Source: Ichthyophis bannanicus (Eukaryota; Chordata; Amphibia; Gymnophiona; Ichthyophiidae). Taken from it: 64,000 nt of DNA. Positions 41,412-51,565 of this stretch are shown piece by piece; the stretch's first letter is position 1, and every line of letters starts with the position of its first letter. The translations under genes were made by a program, and so were the position numbers. The notes under the pieces are model-generated. The model saw only the letters and a program-made list of their open reading frames with translations, was not told where the DNA came from and did no database searches. Where the stretch lies: assembly GCA_033557465.1 (NCBI GenBank), contig CM066047.1:8572234-8636233 (forward strand). Direction: 5' to 3'.

Positions 41412-41617
41412 CTTTTTTTTTTTTTAGTGCGATCAAGTTAGTGCTGACTCCTGGCGACACGGCAATGTATCACCGGAATTAGATTGCCAGGCCTTTTCTG
41501 CTGAGGCAATAGAGGGTAGTGACTTGCCCAAGGTCACAAGGAGTGCCAGTGGGAAGCAAACCCTTGACCTTCTGGGTACTAGGCAGTTGCTCTAACCACT
41601 AGGCTACTCCTCTACTC
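41412..41617 (-). repeat. SINE-R: tRNA-derived SINE with RTE-like 3' end
   Basis: On the minus strand: box A-like GGCCTAGTGG equivalent (GCCTAGTGGTTAGAGCA), box B-like GGTTTGCTTCCC, a body with CACTCCTTGTGACCTTGGGC, then 'CGCCAGGAGTCAGCACTAAC ... GCACT' and an A-run. The end matches the RTE 3' terminus (GCCATGAGTC ... GGCACTT). Confidence 0.85.
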
Positions 41618-41696
41618 ATGGTATCTTTGTGAGCTGCTATGAAGGTTTGTGTGTCAATGCATTTGAGGGCATATCAGTGTGTGTGTATTTATATGT

Positions 41697-42461
41697 ACGA
41701 GGGTCATTTTTAAAGTAAGAACCGATTGCGCATCGTGTCCACGCGATCTGTCAAGTGACGTCCATTCAAGGTCAGCCACTCTTGGCCAGTATCTCACTAC
41801 GCCGCCATTACGTTTCACGTCTCTGCCAGTGTTGGTTCGTTGGTCGCTTCGTTTGTCGCCATGTCAATCAGTAATCCCTCCGATTGTGAAGTGCGCTCGG
41901 TTATCCGTTTTTTAAATGCAAAACAAGTTCGTCCAGCTGAAATTCACCGGCAGCTTGTTGAAGTGTATGGGGAAGGTGTAATGAATGATGTTTAAGGAAG
42001 GAAGGGCAAATGTTCATGATGAAGAACGATCTGGACGGCCTACTGTCATGAATGAAGACCTGACACAAGAAGTTGATGAGGAAATTTGCCAAAACAGGTG
42101 CTTCACTATAGACGAGCTGCATCAGACATTTCCACAAGTTTCAAGATCAGTAGTTTATCACATTGTTACTGACAAATTGCACTACAAAATAATATGTGCG
42201 AGATGGGTGCCGAAAATGCTGGACGAACTCGTTTTGCATTAAAACCGGATAACCGAGCGCACTTCAGAATCGGAGGGATTACTGATTGACATGACGACAA
42301 ACGAAGCAGTATAACCATACAACCAACACTGGCAGAGACGTGAAACGTAATGGCGGCGTAGTGAGAGACTGGCCAAGAGTGGCTGACCTTGAACGGACGT
42401 CACTTGACAGATCGCGCGGACACGATGCGCAATCGGTTCTTACTTTAAAAATGACCCTCGT
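41697..42461 (+). mobile_element. mariner element with very long inverted arms (fold-back)
   Basis: Termini ACGAGGGTCATTTTTAAAGT and its reverse complement. The inverted arms extend about 240 bases (41697-41937 versus 42218-42461), far more than ordinary mariner termini. The right arm is an inverted copy of the left end, including the transposase start codon region. Left flank TA, right flank TC, so the TA duplication is decayed or off by one. Confidence 0.85.
41861..42240 (+). pseudogene. mariner transposase N-terminus (SETMAR/HTH-type), deleted
   Basis: ATG at 41861 begins DCEVRSVIRFLNAKQVRPAE and IHRQLVEVYGEGVMND, the helix-turn-helix N-terminus of mariner transposases, then stops at 41993. 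After a small deletion that removes the residues normally linking MND to FKEGR, another frame reads FKEGRANVHDEERSGRPTVM, then FTIDELHQTFPQVSRSVVYH and CARWVPKMLDE, up to 42240. The catalytic DDD region is entirely absent because the right part of the element is replaced by an inverted copy of the left end. Non-coding as a transposase, but termini are retained. Confidence 0.85.
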
Positions 42462-42477
42462 CTGTTGGATCTCTGTG

Positions 42478-42773
42478 TGTTTATGTTTATTTTATTTACA
42501 TTCTCTTATATACCGCGCTATTCTGCATCAGTGCGGTTTACATTGAACAAACTGAAATTACATTGAACAGGGCATTATAACTTGGAGATAACTATTTTAC
42601 AGGGAACATGGGCTATGGAGGGTTAAGTGGCTTGCCCAAGACCACAAGGAGCACCTGTGGGACTAGAAACCCCAGTCCTTCCGGCCCAAGGTTGCTGTCC
42701 TCTAGCGGGATTTGAACCCCCGACCTTCCGGCCTGAAGTACCTTGCCCCAACCACTAGGCCACACCTCCACTT
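42478..42773 (-). repeat. SINE-L: tRNA-derived SINE with L2-like 3' tail
   Basis: The minus strand begins GTGGAGGTGTGGCCTAGTGG (box A), GGTTCAAATCCC (box B), a body with TGCTCCTTGTGGTCTTGGGC, and a tail 'AAACCGCACTGATGCAGAAT ... CGCGGTATATAAGAGAATG' then (TAAA)n. A second copy lies at 49891-50188. Confidence 0.9.
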
Positions 42774-42939
42774 GAGGAGAGGAGAGGGATTTTTGAAGGG
42801 TGCAATTCTGTAATCGATATCTTACTGTGAATCAGTGTGCTTGTATATTGCAGCTCTTGGAACTGCTTTTCCTATAGAAATGCATTGGGCCATTTTTTTG
42901 AAGTGGGGGAGGGAAAAAGGAGAGGGCTTCTGATTAAAC

Positions 42940-43225
42940 TTATGCTTGGAATAGACTTCCTGAATGAGTGGAGTAGGCACTGTCCCTTGTTCTATTCAAG
43001 TCTTGGCTAAAGACTCCTCTTTTCAAGGTTGCTTTTGGATCCTGACCCACTTATTCTGTTTAATACATATGCGTGTATTCATCATTCCCTATAAATGGTA
43101 TTCCCTAGTCCTTTGTTTGATCCATTCGTCTGTCTGTATTGATTACATTGTACGCTCTGTCAAGCTGGAACTGTCTTTTACATATGCCGTGTGCTATAGA
43201 AGTAAGTAATAATAGTAGCCCCTGG
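42940..43225 (+). mobile_element. L2-type LINE 3' end
   Basis: Encodes the WNRLPE...LFKSWLKTPLFK C-terminal motif with stops, then a 3' UTR ending 'GTACGCTCTGTCAAGCTGGA ... AAGTAAGTAATAATAGTAG', the same 3' end type as L2-d and L2-e. Confidence 0.7.
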
Positions 43226-43398
43226 AACTTTGGCCCTTACCTAACGGGTATACAGCCTGAAACTGATTGATCATGCCTCAGTCAGTGCTAATATCCAGGG
43301 AATAGATACAGTATTACCTACAGTTTGCTGACCTTTATTTGCACAAGAGATCTGCATCTTTTAAAAAAAGTTACAGCAAATTTTAGAATATATATTAA

Positions 43399-43622
43399 GT
43401 GGAGTGGAGGAGTAGCTTATTGGTTAGAGCAATAGCCTGCTATTCAGGAGATCTGGGTTTGATTCCCACTGGCACTCCTTGTGACCTTGGGCAGGTCACT
43501 TTACCCTCCATTGCCTTGGAAGAAAAGGCCTGGCAAGCTACTTCGGGTCATACCTTGCCAAGAAAACCCAGGGTCACCAGGAGTCAGCATTGACTTGAAG
43601 GCACTTAAAAAAAAAAAAAAAA
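43399..43622 (+). repeat. SINE-R copy, plus strand, near full length
   Basis: GGAGGAGTAGCTTATTGGTT (box A region), GGGTTTGATTCCC (box B), CACTCCTTGTGACCTTGGGC body, 'CACCAGGAGTCAGCATTGAC ... AAGGCACTT' RTE-like end, then an A-run and (TA)n. Confidence 0.88.
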
Positions 43623-44089
43623 TATATATATATATTAGGTACATTTGAACAAGTCATGATTGCTGAAGCCAAGAGGGTCATTTCAAAAAGGCTTAGATGT
43701 GATTTGGATATCTGAATCTCTGAGACATCCCTGAACCATTCTACAAATCTTTTTCAAGAAGTCTCTGCTATTGGGATGCCCAAGTAAGAAGGGAGTGGGG
43801 TGATGAACATAGATATTCTCAATCAATTTTGGAAGCCTCTGAGATGTCTGTGACCTTGTCCACCTTTAAACCTGTTTCAGGCACGAATAAGATTGTAGAA
43901 GAGCTCATTTGCACAGTAAAATTGTAAATACCTCATACTAAGAAATTCTATCCTTTGTATATAGATTCCTCTTTACAAATATGTATAAAGTTTCTCAAAG
44001 TATAAAGGTTCTTTACAAATATGTACTAAGTTTTACAAAGTTTTTACAAATATGTACAAAGTTTCCCATGGTTAAATTCCTAGTTGTAT
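43623..44089. other. no gene; short tandem repeat
   Basis: No coding seen. Near 43970-44070 three degenerate copies of TTACAAATATGTATAAAGTT are arranged in tandem. Confidence 0.5.
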
Positions 44090-44212
44090 TCGCCTGTTAT
44101 ATGTAAACTCATTACAGTCTGTTGCTTGCAATGAGTATTCTGTTTAATGTAAACCGCGCTGACGAAAAAGAGTGCGGTATAAAAGAACTGTAAATAAATA
44201 AATAAATAAAAA
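44090..44212 (+). repeat. L2/SINE-L type 3' tail
   Basis: Ends 'TAAACCGCGCTGACGAAAAA ... GTGCGGTATAAAAGAACTG' and (TAAA)n, a stand-alone copy of the tail used by SINE-L. Confidence 0.75.
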
Positions 44213-45261
44213 TTTGGGCCTGAAAATATCTGGAGGGCGTAAAGAAGATGGCAATCCACTATCCTCAGTACGCTGCACAATTGCAATGTCACCTTTTGAC
44301 CACTGCTGATCGTCTCTTAGATATCTCCATCTTGGATACTATACCCACGCAGACATCCACGTTTGTGAAATTGTACTCAAACGAATGTCCCTGGCTTTTT
44401 TTCCCGACATTTTGACTTGGATGCTCCAGATTGCAGTTGGACATCCTTTGTAAAATGTGCCTTTTGGTGTGTACCTGAGGCATTGGGTGTTCAAATCAAG
44501 TTTTTGTTATTGCAACTTCAAATTCTCTGCTTCTGACCCCAAGAAAGCTATAAGGTTCTTCCCTTTATCATGATAACGTATAACCTGAGTATGGTTTACT
44601 TTTTTTGATTATTCTAGTTAAGCTTCTTTAGCTCTATATTTTGTTGTGTGGAAAACTTCACTGAGTTTTAAAACTATTGCACAGCATATTATTACATTTA
44701 GAAGTCATAATTTCAGGTCACTATTAATTTTGCAAATTATAAAAAGATTTTATGGTTTTTGATGGCCATCATTACAATGTAATGTGTTGTGGATGCTGCC
44801 TGCACATAGATCTTAATTAAAACTTTCGATAATATGATGAGATTATTTATAATTGATGTCAGAATCAATTACCATTGAGTTCATCATGAGCCCTGTAACG
44901 GTTGCAGCTTTGGTGTTAGCCTCAGGGTATTGATGAGTGTGCGGCTGCCCTATTCATGCTGCTACTGCCACAGAGGCCAGATTTTAGTCAACACTGCAAT
45001 GACCTCCTTTAAAGTCTATTAAATTAATGATCTTGTCACACTGCTTTAACCACTTCAAACTTCATTTTGGATATTTTGATGTCAGCTAATGTTTTTGGAA
45101 GGTGATAGATGAGATCACTTGGAAATATTTCTTTTTAGCTCATGTTATATAAACATAAGTCCTGACAACCCACAGCACAGCAATAATGCTATATAGAACA
45201 TATATATCTGAAGAGTTTTCTTTAATAAAACACATTCATTTTTATATTTTCTTTTGTGCAG
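44213..45261. other. intronic sequence, nothing recognised
   Basis: AT-rich, no recognised repeat family or coding motif. The last 20 bases form the polypyrimidine tract and acceptor of the following exon (TTTTCTTTTGTGCAG). Confidence 0.5.
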
Positions 45262-45372
45262 GTACCAAAAGGACATGTTTGGCTAGAAGGTGACAATCTG
45301 AAGAATTCTACAGATTCTAGGTTTTATGGGCCTGTTCCATATGCGCTAATCAGAGGGCGCATTTTCCTAAAG
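45262..45372 (+). CDS. immp1l: internal exon of mitochondrial inner membrane protease subunit 1 (IMMP1L)
   Basis: A 111 bp exon, 37 codons, no stop, preceded by TTTTCTTTTGTGCAG and followed by the donor AAG|GTACATAAG. It begins [18 protein letters not shown] and continues [22 protein letters not shown]...S.DSR.YGP is box E of S26 (type I signal peptidase) proteases, and the [12 protein letters not shown] context is that of the Imp1 subunit rather than Imp2. The enzyme cleaves sorting signals of intermembrane-space proteins on the outer face of the mitochondrial inner membrane. The catalytic Ser and Lys lie in earlier exons, not seen here; the short C-terminal exon is also not seen. Both exon ends are at phase 0. 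It is the only host coding sequence recognised in the window. Confidence 0.9.
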
Positions 45373-45474
45373 GTACATAAGTACAAATGCAGCATCATTT
45401 TCCTAAATGTCTGTTTTGCAGCCTCAAACTGCAGCAGTCAGCGTTTAAAACAAATGCTGACTACAGTGTGTAGA

Positions 45475-45660
45475 AACTCCAGATATTCAGTGGCAGTGAT
45501 TTGTTTCCGGATAGCCTTTGCCAGTATCTGGACAGTGGTGTTATTCAGCTGCTATCTAGATTGTACTTAAGACAACTTTTTTGTTGTCTTAAGAAATCCC
45601 GATTTTGGTACTGAAAATCAGCGCTGTCCAGCTAGTACTGCTAGCTGGATAAATGCTTTT
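45475..45660. repeat. MITE-like palindromic repeat with T6-loop hairpin
   Basis: Contains CTTAAGACAAC (45566-45576), TTTTTT, then GTTGTCTTAAG (45583-45593), a perfect 11 bp stem. It is bordered by partly complementary 'CCAGTATCTGGACAG' and 'CAGCTAGTACTGCTAGCTGG' sequences. It lies in the intron just after the exon. Family not identified. Confidence 0.5.
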
Positions 45661-45858
45661 AAATGGGGAGAGGAAGTGACATCACCAAAAGTGATGGCTG
45701 TTTAGACTCGTGTCCCCATTGAGTATTAAGCGGTGTAACCCCAGTGAAATGGACAATTTATAAGTGGTAAACCCAGCACAGTTTTTTTCTAAAGATAAGA
45801 AGCAGTGAGATGGTGCAAAAGAAACGGTCAGTAGATCTCAAGGACTTCATATACGAAA

Positions 45859-46670
45859 GTGAGCAGCTCCAAGATGGCGACTGGTGAGGTGCTGGAAGCT
45901 GGCAGGGTCTGGTGGCTTGGAGGGTTTGAATCAGACTCAGGGGAGGAAAACCAGATTCCTCCCAGAGAATTTCCCCCCTGGTTTTATGACCTCCGATACA
46001 ATCTGAGCTCAGTACGGAGTGATATTGCCAGCCTGGGGGTAGAACTCCAGGAGGAACTAGCAGTTATAGACTGAAGGATGGAAGACATGGAGGAGCAAGG
46101 TGATGGCATGTTGGAGGTGGAGAAGCAAGTTGTACAGTTGGAGCAGGCTAGTCTTGAACTCTTGGATAAATTAGAAGACCTGGAGAGCCGCTTGAGATGG
46201 AGCGATCTCCGGTTTAGCAGAATCCCAGAGGAGACCGCATATGTGAACTGCATGGAGGTGGTCTCCAGCATTGTGCAAACGCTCCTACAGCCTGAGGCGG
46301 GGCGAACATTCAGAGTCCAATCTGGTGGTGGAGTTAGACCGAGTGCATGCAACCTTAAAGCACCAAGCTGATTTACCCAGGGACATAGTTGTCTGTTTTC
46401 ACCAATTTTTCCTGAAAGAGAAAGTGGCGGCAAAGACCAGGAAGATCAGAGATTTCAAGTGGAATTTGCATGCAATCAAGATTTTCAAGGATCTTTCTGG
46501 GGCTACGTTGCACAGAAGAGAAATGCGGTATATCACGAAAAAATTGAGAGAACAAGTGAACAGGTAGTTGTTTCCTTTTGCCCTGGTAGTCACCAGGGAT
46601 GGCAAGACTCTGCATGTCAGGATCTGATCAGAAGGCGTGAAGATTTTGTGGGAACTGAATATTATTAGTT
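45859..46670 (+). pseudogene. L1-group ORF1p remnant
   Basis: ORF1p is the RNA-binding chaperone of L1-group LINEs. The N-terminal segment (45859-46074) leads, after a stop, into a heptad-like stretch, VEKQVVQLEQASLELLDKLE (46078 on), and then the RRM side, LESRLRWSDLRFSRIPEE. In a shifted frame (46271-46567) follow LPRDIVVCFHQFFLKEKVAA, then KIRDFKWNLHAIKIFKDLSG and EMRYITKKLREQV, the conserved ORF1 C-terminal domain. At least one stop and one frameshift are present. Confidence 0.85.
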
Positions 46671-47309
46671 TGGAAGAGGTTGAAGAGTGCGAGAAAACTC
46701 CCTGGCCTTGAGAGGTTCGGTGGCAGCAGGGGAGGCTGAAGAGAAGCTCCAGCAGCCATCAACAGCAGAGTTCACTTGACTCTGACTGAAGTGGGCACAG
46801 ATTTTTAATCTCTTGATTAGTTGGATATATCAGTTCTAGTTTTGGGAGTGTGATGGGTTGGATACATTTTTGTGAGTAATTTGTGTGGTGTGGTTGTTTA
46901 GGGGGAACTGTGAGGGATCTGGGGAGGTTTCTGGGGATATTAAAGGGATGCAGGAGGACTGATGAGGATGCAAGGGTGTTGGGATGTATTGGTGTATGGA
47001 AGGGTATCCGGTGCACTAGTGGATGGGTGCAGTTGTTGGTACAGATGGGTTTGAATGGGGGGACGGGGGACGAGTGGAGACTAAAGGCTTAGAATGATGC
47101 ACATTGTCTGTACATTTTCTAGCATTCAGGCTCAGGGATGGATGGTTGTTAGAGGGGGCACAGGTGAAGTGGGAAAGGTGGCTGCACATCCCCAAATGGA
47201 TTGGGTGCCTTAGGTGGAGGGGTACCAAGGTGCCCTGGGGGAGCGCGAAGGGGGGGGGTTGGTCTGCTCAAAGGTGGCATGGAATATATTCTCAACTTTA
47301 GAGGTATGA

Positions 47310-48840
47310 GCTACACGGTTGTTACATGTAATTTAAAGGGCTAAATGTCCCTGTTAAGCGAGCTTCCCTATATAAGGAGTTAGCTTGACTCTGGGCCTTT
47401 ATAACAATTAAAACAAATAATACAGACGTGAAAGGAACGCCATTAAACATAAGAGAAAAGTGCGCCCATACAGGAATAAGATAAGACAGGAAGAGGGGGA
47501 GGGATGGGGGCAGGCTATGTAACATACTGCTTCAGGAGACTCATCTCATTAGAGAGGATAAGCATCTTTTGAAATCACTGCAATACTCCACAGTGGTAGC
47601 AGAATTCAGCATGAGAGGACAGAAAAACGCTGGTGTGGCTATTCTGTTCTCTAAATCTTGATCCAGCAATCTGTGAGCGGATTGCTGACCCAGACAGGAG
47701 GTTCTTGAGTGTAAAAGTGGAGGGCAGTGCTTGCGCCATAGTGAATGTGTATGCACCAAACAAGGAGCAGGGGGTGTTTTTCTCTACCCTGGGGGTCTCA
47801 TTATTGTGTATGGCAGGGTCTAGGTGGGTGATGGGGGGGGGGGAGATTTTTATCTGGCGTGGGACCCGAAAATGGATAATTTAGAAGAAGGGCAGTATGG
47901 AGGCTGCGATAGAGCTATTATGAAGGAAGTGATAAGGGAGCTAGGTCTCGTAGATGTGTGGCATCTGCTGTTCCCGAAAGGGAGGTCCAACTGTTATTAT
48001 TTGGCGCCCCACAACACCTGTTCTAGGATAGATGTCCTTTGGTGGACAGGGAGATGGTCCCCGAGCTGGTGCAGGCAAGTATTGAAACGATTGCCTGGTC
48101 AGGCCATGCTCCAGTTTGGGTGGAATTAAAGGGAGAAAGTTTTGCAGGATCAGTGATGATATTCTTGACCAAGAGGAGGTTCTCAAGGATACTGAGGGAG
48201 ACATTTGGGAATTCTTTGAGCTGAATAGCGAAAGTATATCCTCTTGGGTAGTGGTATAGGATGAGGGACAGACTTTTGATGTGAGTGAATGAGATGAGGA
48301 GGTGACTCGTCTCCTTGGTCAAATAGAGACTAGGGATGTGGAAAATAGACTTCATCCTACTAAGGAAGGGAACCCGGCCCATTTCTTAAGGGACTTTTGG
48401 GAATTTAGAAGCAGAAAAGGAGAGTGTTTATTGGGGGGGGGGAAGGGTGCTTTCATGGGTTATGGTGCTTTGCCATATCCAGCAATTACCCCAAGAGCAG
48501 CTAAAGGCTGCTTTGTCCAGATGGCGTGATCAGGGGCTCCTCCATTTATTTCAGCTTTTCAGAGGGGAGGGAGTGCAGACCTTTGAGCAATTGAGGGAAA
48601 AATATCAGTTAAGTAATAAGGCTTTCTTTGCATATTTACAGTTCCGACATTTCATTCAGTCTGTGTTCCCAGCTAATAATCAGATGGGAGGCCTCATGTG
48701 CTTTGAAAAGTTAATGTTGGGTAGGCTGGGATATCGGAAGGTTGTAGCCCCCCCTTTTACCAGGGACTAGTGGAATGCACTACTGAAATCCTCCCATATA
48801 TGGTGTGGTGGGAAAGACTCCTGAACAAATCTCTGGAACT
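47310..48840 (+). pseudogene. L1-group ORF2 remnant: endonuclease then C-terminus, RT missing
   Basis: Endonuclease blocks in changing frames: NLKGLNVPVKRASLYKE (near 47330), LQETHLIREDKHLLKSL (near 47540), VKVEGSACAIVNVYAPNKEQ (47703 on) and FPKGRSNCYYLAPHNTCSRI (near 47970). Immediately after about 48460 the sequence is that of the region beyond the RT: WRDQGLLHLFQLFRGEGVQT and LREKYQLSNKAFFAYLQFR. The fingers, palm (YxDD) and thumb are absent, so a deletion of roughly 1.5-2 kb joins endonuclease to C-terminus. The C-terminal Cys/Trp block continues beyond L2-e at 49456-49660. Confidence 0.8.
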
Positions 48841-48841
48841 G

Positions 48842-49455
48842 AAAGAATGACAAACTGTGTGTCAGTTTCTACCATTAGTCACCTCCATCTAGACTATTGT
48901 AACCTACTCCTTGCTGGTCTCCCTTTCAATCTATTCAACACTGCTGCATGGCTAATTTTTCGCCAGCCTCGTCATTCTCATATTATTCCATTTAAATCAC
49001 TTCATTAGCTCCCTATCCGTTGCTGCATCCAGTTCAAACTTCTCCTGCTGACCTTTATAAGTGCATTCACTCTGCAGGTCCTCTCTTCCTACACCCTTCG
49101 TCGGGAACTCTGCTCTTCTGGCAAATCGCTTCTGTCTGTGCCCTTCTCTTCTATTGCTAATTCAGACTTCGCTCCATTCACCTTGCTGCTCCTTATGCCT
49201 GTAACAGACTACCTGAGTCAGACGCCTTCTCTGGCCCTTTTCAAATTCAGGCTGAAAACTCACCTCTTTGCTGCCACTTTCAGAACTTGACTCACCTGGT
49301 CTCCTTTGTGTTTCCTTACCATTCCCCCTAAAGCTATTGTGTTGTCTGTCTTGACTAGATTGTAAGCTCTGATGAAAAGGGACCATCTTTTACATCTGTC
49401 TGTGCAGCGTTATGTTCGTCTTCTAGTGCTATACAAATGTTCAGTAGTAGTATTG
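48842..49455 (+). mobile_element. L2-e: L2-type LINE 3' end inserted in the L1
   Basis: Decayed coding with SHLHLDYCNLLLAGLPFNLF, LCSSGKSLLSVPFSSIANSD and FKFRLKTHLFAATFRT, then a 3' UTR ending 'GTAAGCTCTGATGAAAAGGG ... TTCAGTAGTAGTA'. The L1 reads straight across (TGGAACT GAAA | GAAAATGGCTATAAAG), giving a short GAAA duplication. Confidence 0.8.
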
Positions 49456-49679
49456 AAAATGGCTATAAAGTGCTCTTTTTCTGGTATTTGACACCAGATT
49501 GGTTACTTACATTTTAGAGTAACCATTCACCACTGGGTTGTGGGAGAGTGGGGGATATACCACATGTGTGGTGGAGTGCTGTAGATTGGCAAACGTTTGG
49601 AAGGCTGTTCAGCTATTTATAGGGGAAATGATGGGATCTCACTTTGAGGTGACGACCTGATGTTATTTCTCCTGCTGTG
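49456..49679 (+). pseudogene. L1 ORF2 extreme C-terminus
   Basis: After L2-e, the L1 C-terminal zinc-knuckle-like region continues in decayed frames (tryptophan- and cysteine-rich, near 49490-49600: FTTGLWESGGYTTCVVECCR in one frame and its neighbours). The match is by pattern only. Confidence 0.55.
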
Positions 49680-49689
49680 CACTCCAGAG

Positions 49690-49839
49690 CACTCCTTGCG
49701 GCCTTGGGCAACACTTAACCCTCCATTGCCTCAGAAGAAAGGCTTTACAATCTACTTCTGGTCACACTGCCAAGAAAACCCAGGAGCTTCTGGGTCACCA
49801 GGAGTCAGCATTGACTCGAAGGCACACATTGCCTTTTTT
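49690..49839 (+). repeat. SINE-R copy, 5'-truncated, with 10 bp duplication
   Basis: CACTCCTTGCGGCCTTGGGC to 'CACCAGGAGTCAGCATTGAC ... GAAGGCACA' and a short T-rich end. It is flanked by CACTCCAGAG at 49680-49689 and 49840-49849. The tRNA head is missing. Confidence 0.88.
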
Positions 49840-49890
49840 CACTCCAGAGGAGTGGTCACCTGAAGTGAGTGGGTGGGTGATTTGCTGCAT

Positions 49891-50188
49891 AATGGAGTGG
49901 AGGAGTGGCCTAGTGGTTGGGGCAAGGTACTTCAGGCCGGAAGGTCGGGGGTTCAAATCCCACTAGAGGACAGCAACCTTGGGCCGGAAGGACTGGGGTT
50001 TCTAGTCCCACAGGTGCTCCTTGTGGTCTTGGGCAAGCCACTTAACCCTCCATAGCCCATGTTCCCTGTAAAATAGTTATCTCCAAGTTATAATGCCCTG
50101 TTCAATGTAATTTCAGTTTGTTCAATGTAAACCGCACTGATGCAGAATAGCACGGTATATAAGAGAATGTAAATAAATAAATAAATAA
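49891..50188 (+). repeat. SINE-L copy, full length
   Basis: GGAGTGGAGGAGTGGCCTAG (box A), GGTTCAAATCCC (box B), TGCTCCTTGTGGTCTTGGGC body, 'AACCGCACTGATGCAGAATA ... CACGGTATATAAGAGAATG' tail, and (TAAA)n. ATAATGG on both sides may be the target-site duplication. Confidence 0.9.
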
Positions 50189-50190
50189 TG

Positions 50191-50790
50191 GCGGCAAGGG
50201 TATGGAGGAATTCAGAAGCTCTGAATAGAAACAAATTTTGGGGGAGGATTCAACCAATCTATACAGCTCTTTGTAAGGGTAGGGATGTGAAAGCTTCTGA
50301 CCATGTTGGGGTTAGAGGAGGTGGAGGGGCAATAGAGCGGGCCTGGTCCAGATATTGGGCTGGTTGAGGTTTGTGGATGAGGGGCTTATGCTTGGAGATA
50401 ATGAAATACTGAGTTGTAGCAAGAGCAGGCTAACCCCTTGGGGGGGAGGGGTTGGGTTGGGTTGAGCTGAGGTGAGGAAAAAAGGCACTGTAACTCCAAC
50501 AGCTAATAGGATTATGTTTTTATGTTTAATCTTGGTACTATTAGCAATATTTGTTTTGGCATCATTCTCTTATGATGGCCGCGGCACCAAACTGTTGCCT
50601 ATGCTGTAGAATATGCTGATGCTGACTCTAGTGAGCTGTCTCACTTTGGGACTCGAGGATTAAGGCCTCTTGTTTACTTCTGTGGAGAAGGACATGCTGC
50701 TACAGGATTGTACCTCGGTCTGTTCATTTGGGTCTTCCAGTGTAATGTAGGAGGTTGTTTGAACTAATAAAGTTTAAATCTAAAAAAAAG
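50191..50790 (+). other. L1 3' UTR
   Basis: Non-coding, with a G-rich run near 50440-50475. It ends with an AATAAA-containing sequence and a short A-run. Confidence 0.65.
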
Positions 50791-51403
50791 GCTTTTAATA
50801 TTGACCTCTATGTTTCTAATTAATTAATTGTCCAATTTGTTTCCTTTTTAGGTACATTTGTTTAATCAAAAGTACTTTCTCTGGGTGCCTTTATCTGAAA
50901 GACTTTTGCTAAGATTCCAGCTCTCATATATTTGCTTAATCTGTCCAAAGAGAGGGGTCTCCAAAGATGTGCTAGCTGGAAAATTCCTTTGTGCCACACT
51001 TTAAAATAGTTTTGTTATTTTATGTATAGTAGGTGGGCTATAAATATAATAAATGATTGACTTAACTGTGAGGTTTTACTTAGTTTTAGTGACAATGAAA
51101 ATATTTAGTTTTAATTCTTATGACTCTACATAGATAAGTAGTGGAAGGGCAAAAATACTTACTGTATGTATTTATTATAGTACATGGCTGAAGCCAATAT
51201 TGGTACTCAGACTCAATACTGATGTAGCATTCTAAAAGAGAACGGTCAATGACCTGTTTGCCCATTTCCCATTTTTAGGGGCACATTTACTAAAGGTTAA
51301 TGTACTCTGTGTCACCATAGCCAAAGGAATAAAATGGACCACAGCAGCACTTAGTGCATGCTAACAGACATTATCATGTGTTCCTTAATATTGTAATACA
51401 CTT
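50791..51403. other. intronic sequence, nothing recognised
   Basis: AT-rich. 'GGGCTATAAATATAATAAAT' near 51030 resembles a LINE-type tail but the rest is not assignable. DIRS-E starts at 51404. Confidence 0.45.
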
Positions 51404-51565
51404 ATCTCCAGGAACAAGCAGGAATAAGTCCTCACATATGGGTATGTCGGTACCGACGGAGCCTGCGCGGGAAAGCTCCCCAGCTTCCCAGAAGGAAAGC
51501 TTTTGGGGCCTCCCACTGCGCATGTGCGCTGCCTTCCCGCCTTCCTGACCAACTCTCCTCAGTTC
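51404..51565 (+). repeat. DIRS-E left inverted terminal repeat
   Basis: Mirrors 57068-57256. Contains GTCGGTACCGAC near 51448. Confidence 0.9.

Larger units (their letters stand above)
45858..50790 (+). mobile_element. L1-group LINE, internally deleted and interrupted
   Basis: In order: an ORF1 with coiled coil, an ORF2 endonuclease, a jump past the RT, the ORF2 C-terminal region, and a 3' UTR ending AATAAAGTTTAAATCTAAAA and an A-run at 50790. It is interrupted by L2-e (48842-49455), SINE-R (49690-49839) and SINE-L (49891-50188). Confidence 0.85.

Noticed and set aside
41861..42240. A SETMAR-like host gene
   Set aside because: It lies within mariner inverted arms, is frameshifted and lacks both a SET domain and the transposase catalytic part.
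43399..43500. tRNA gene
   Set aside because: Box A and box B are present but the cloverleaf is not, and a SINE body and LINE-like tail follow; same for 41617, 42773 and 49891.
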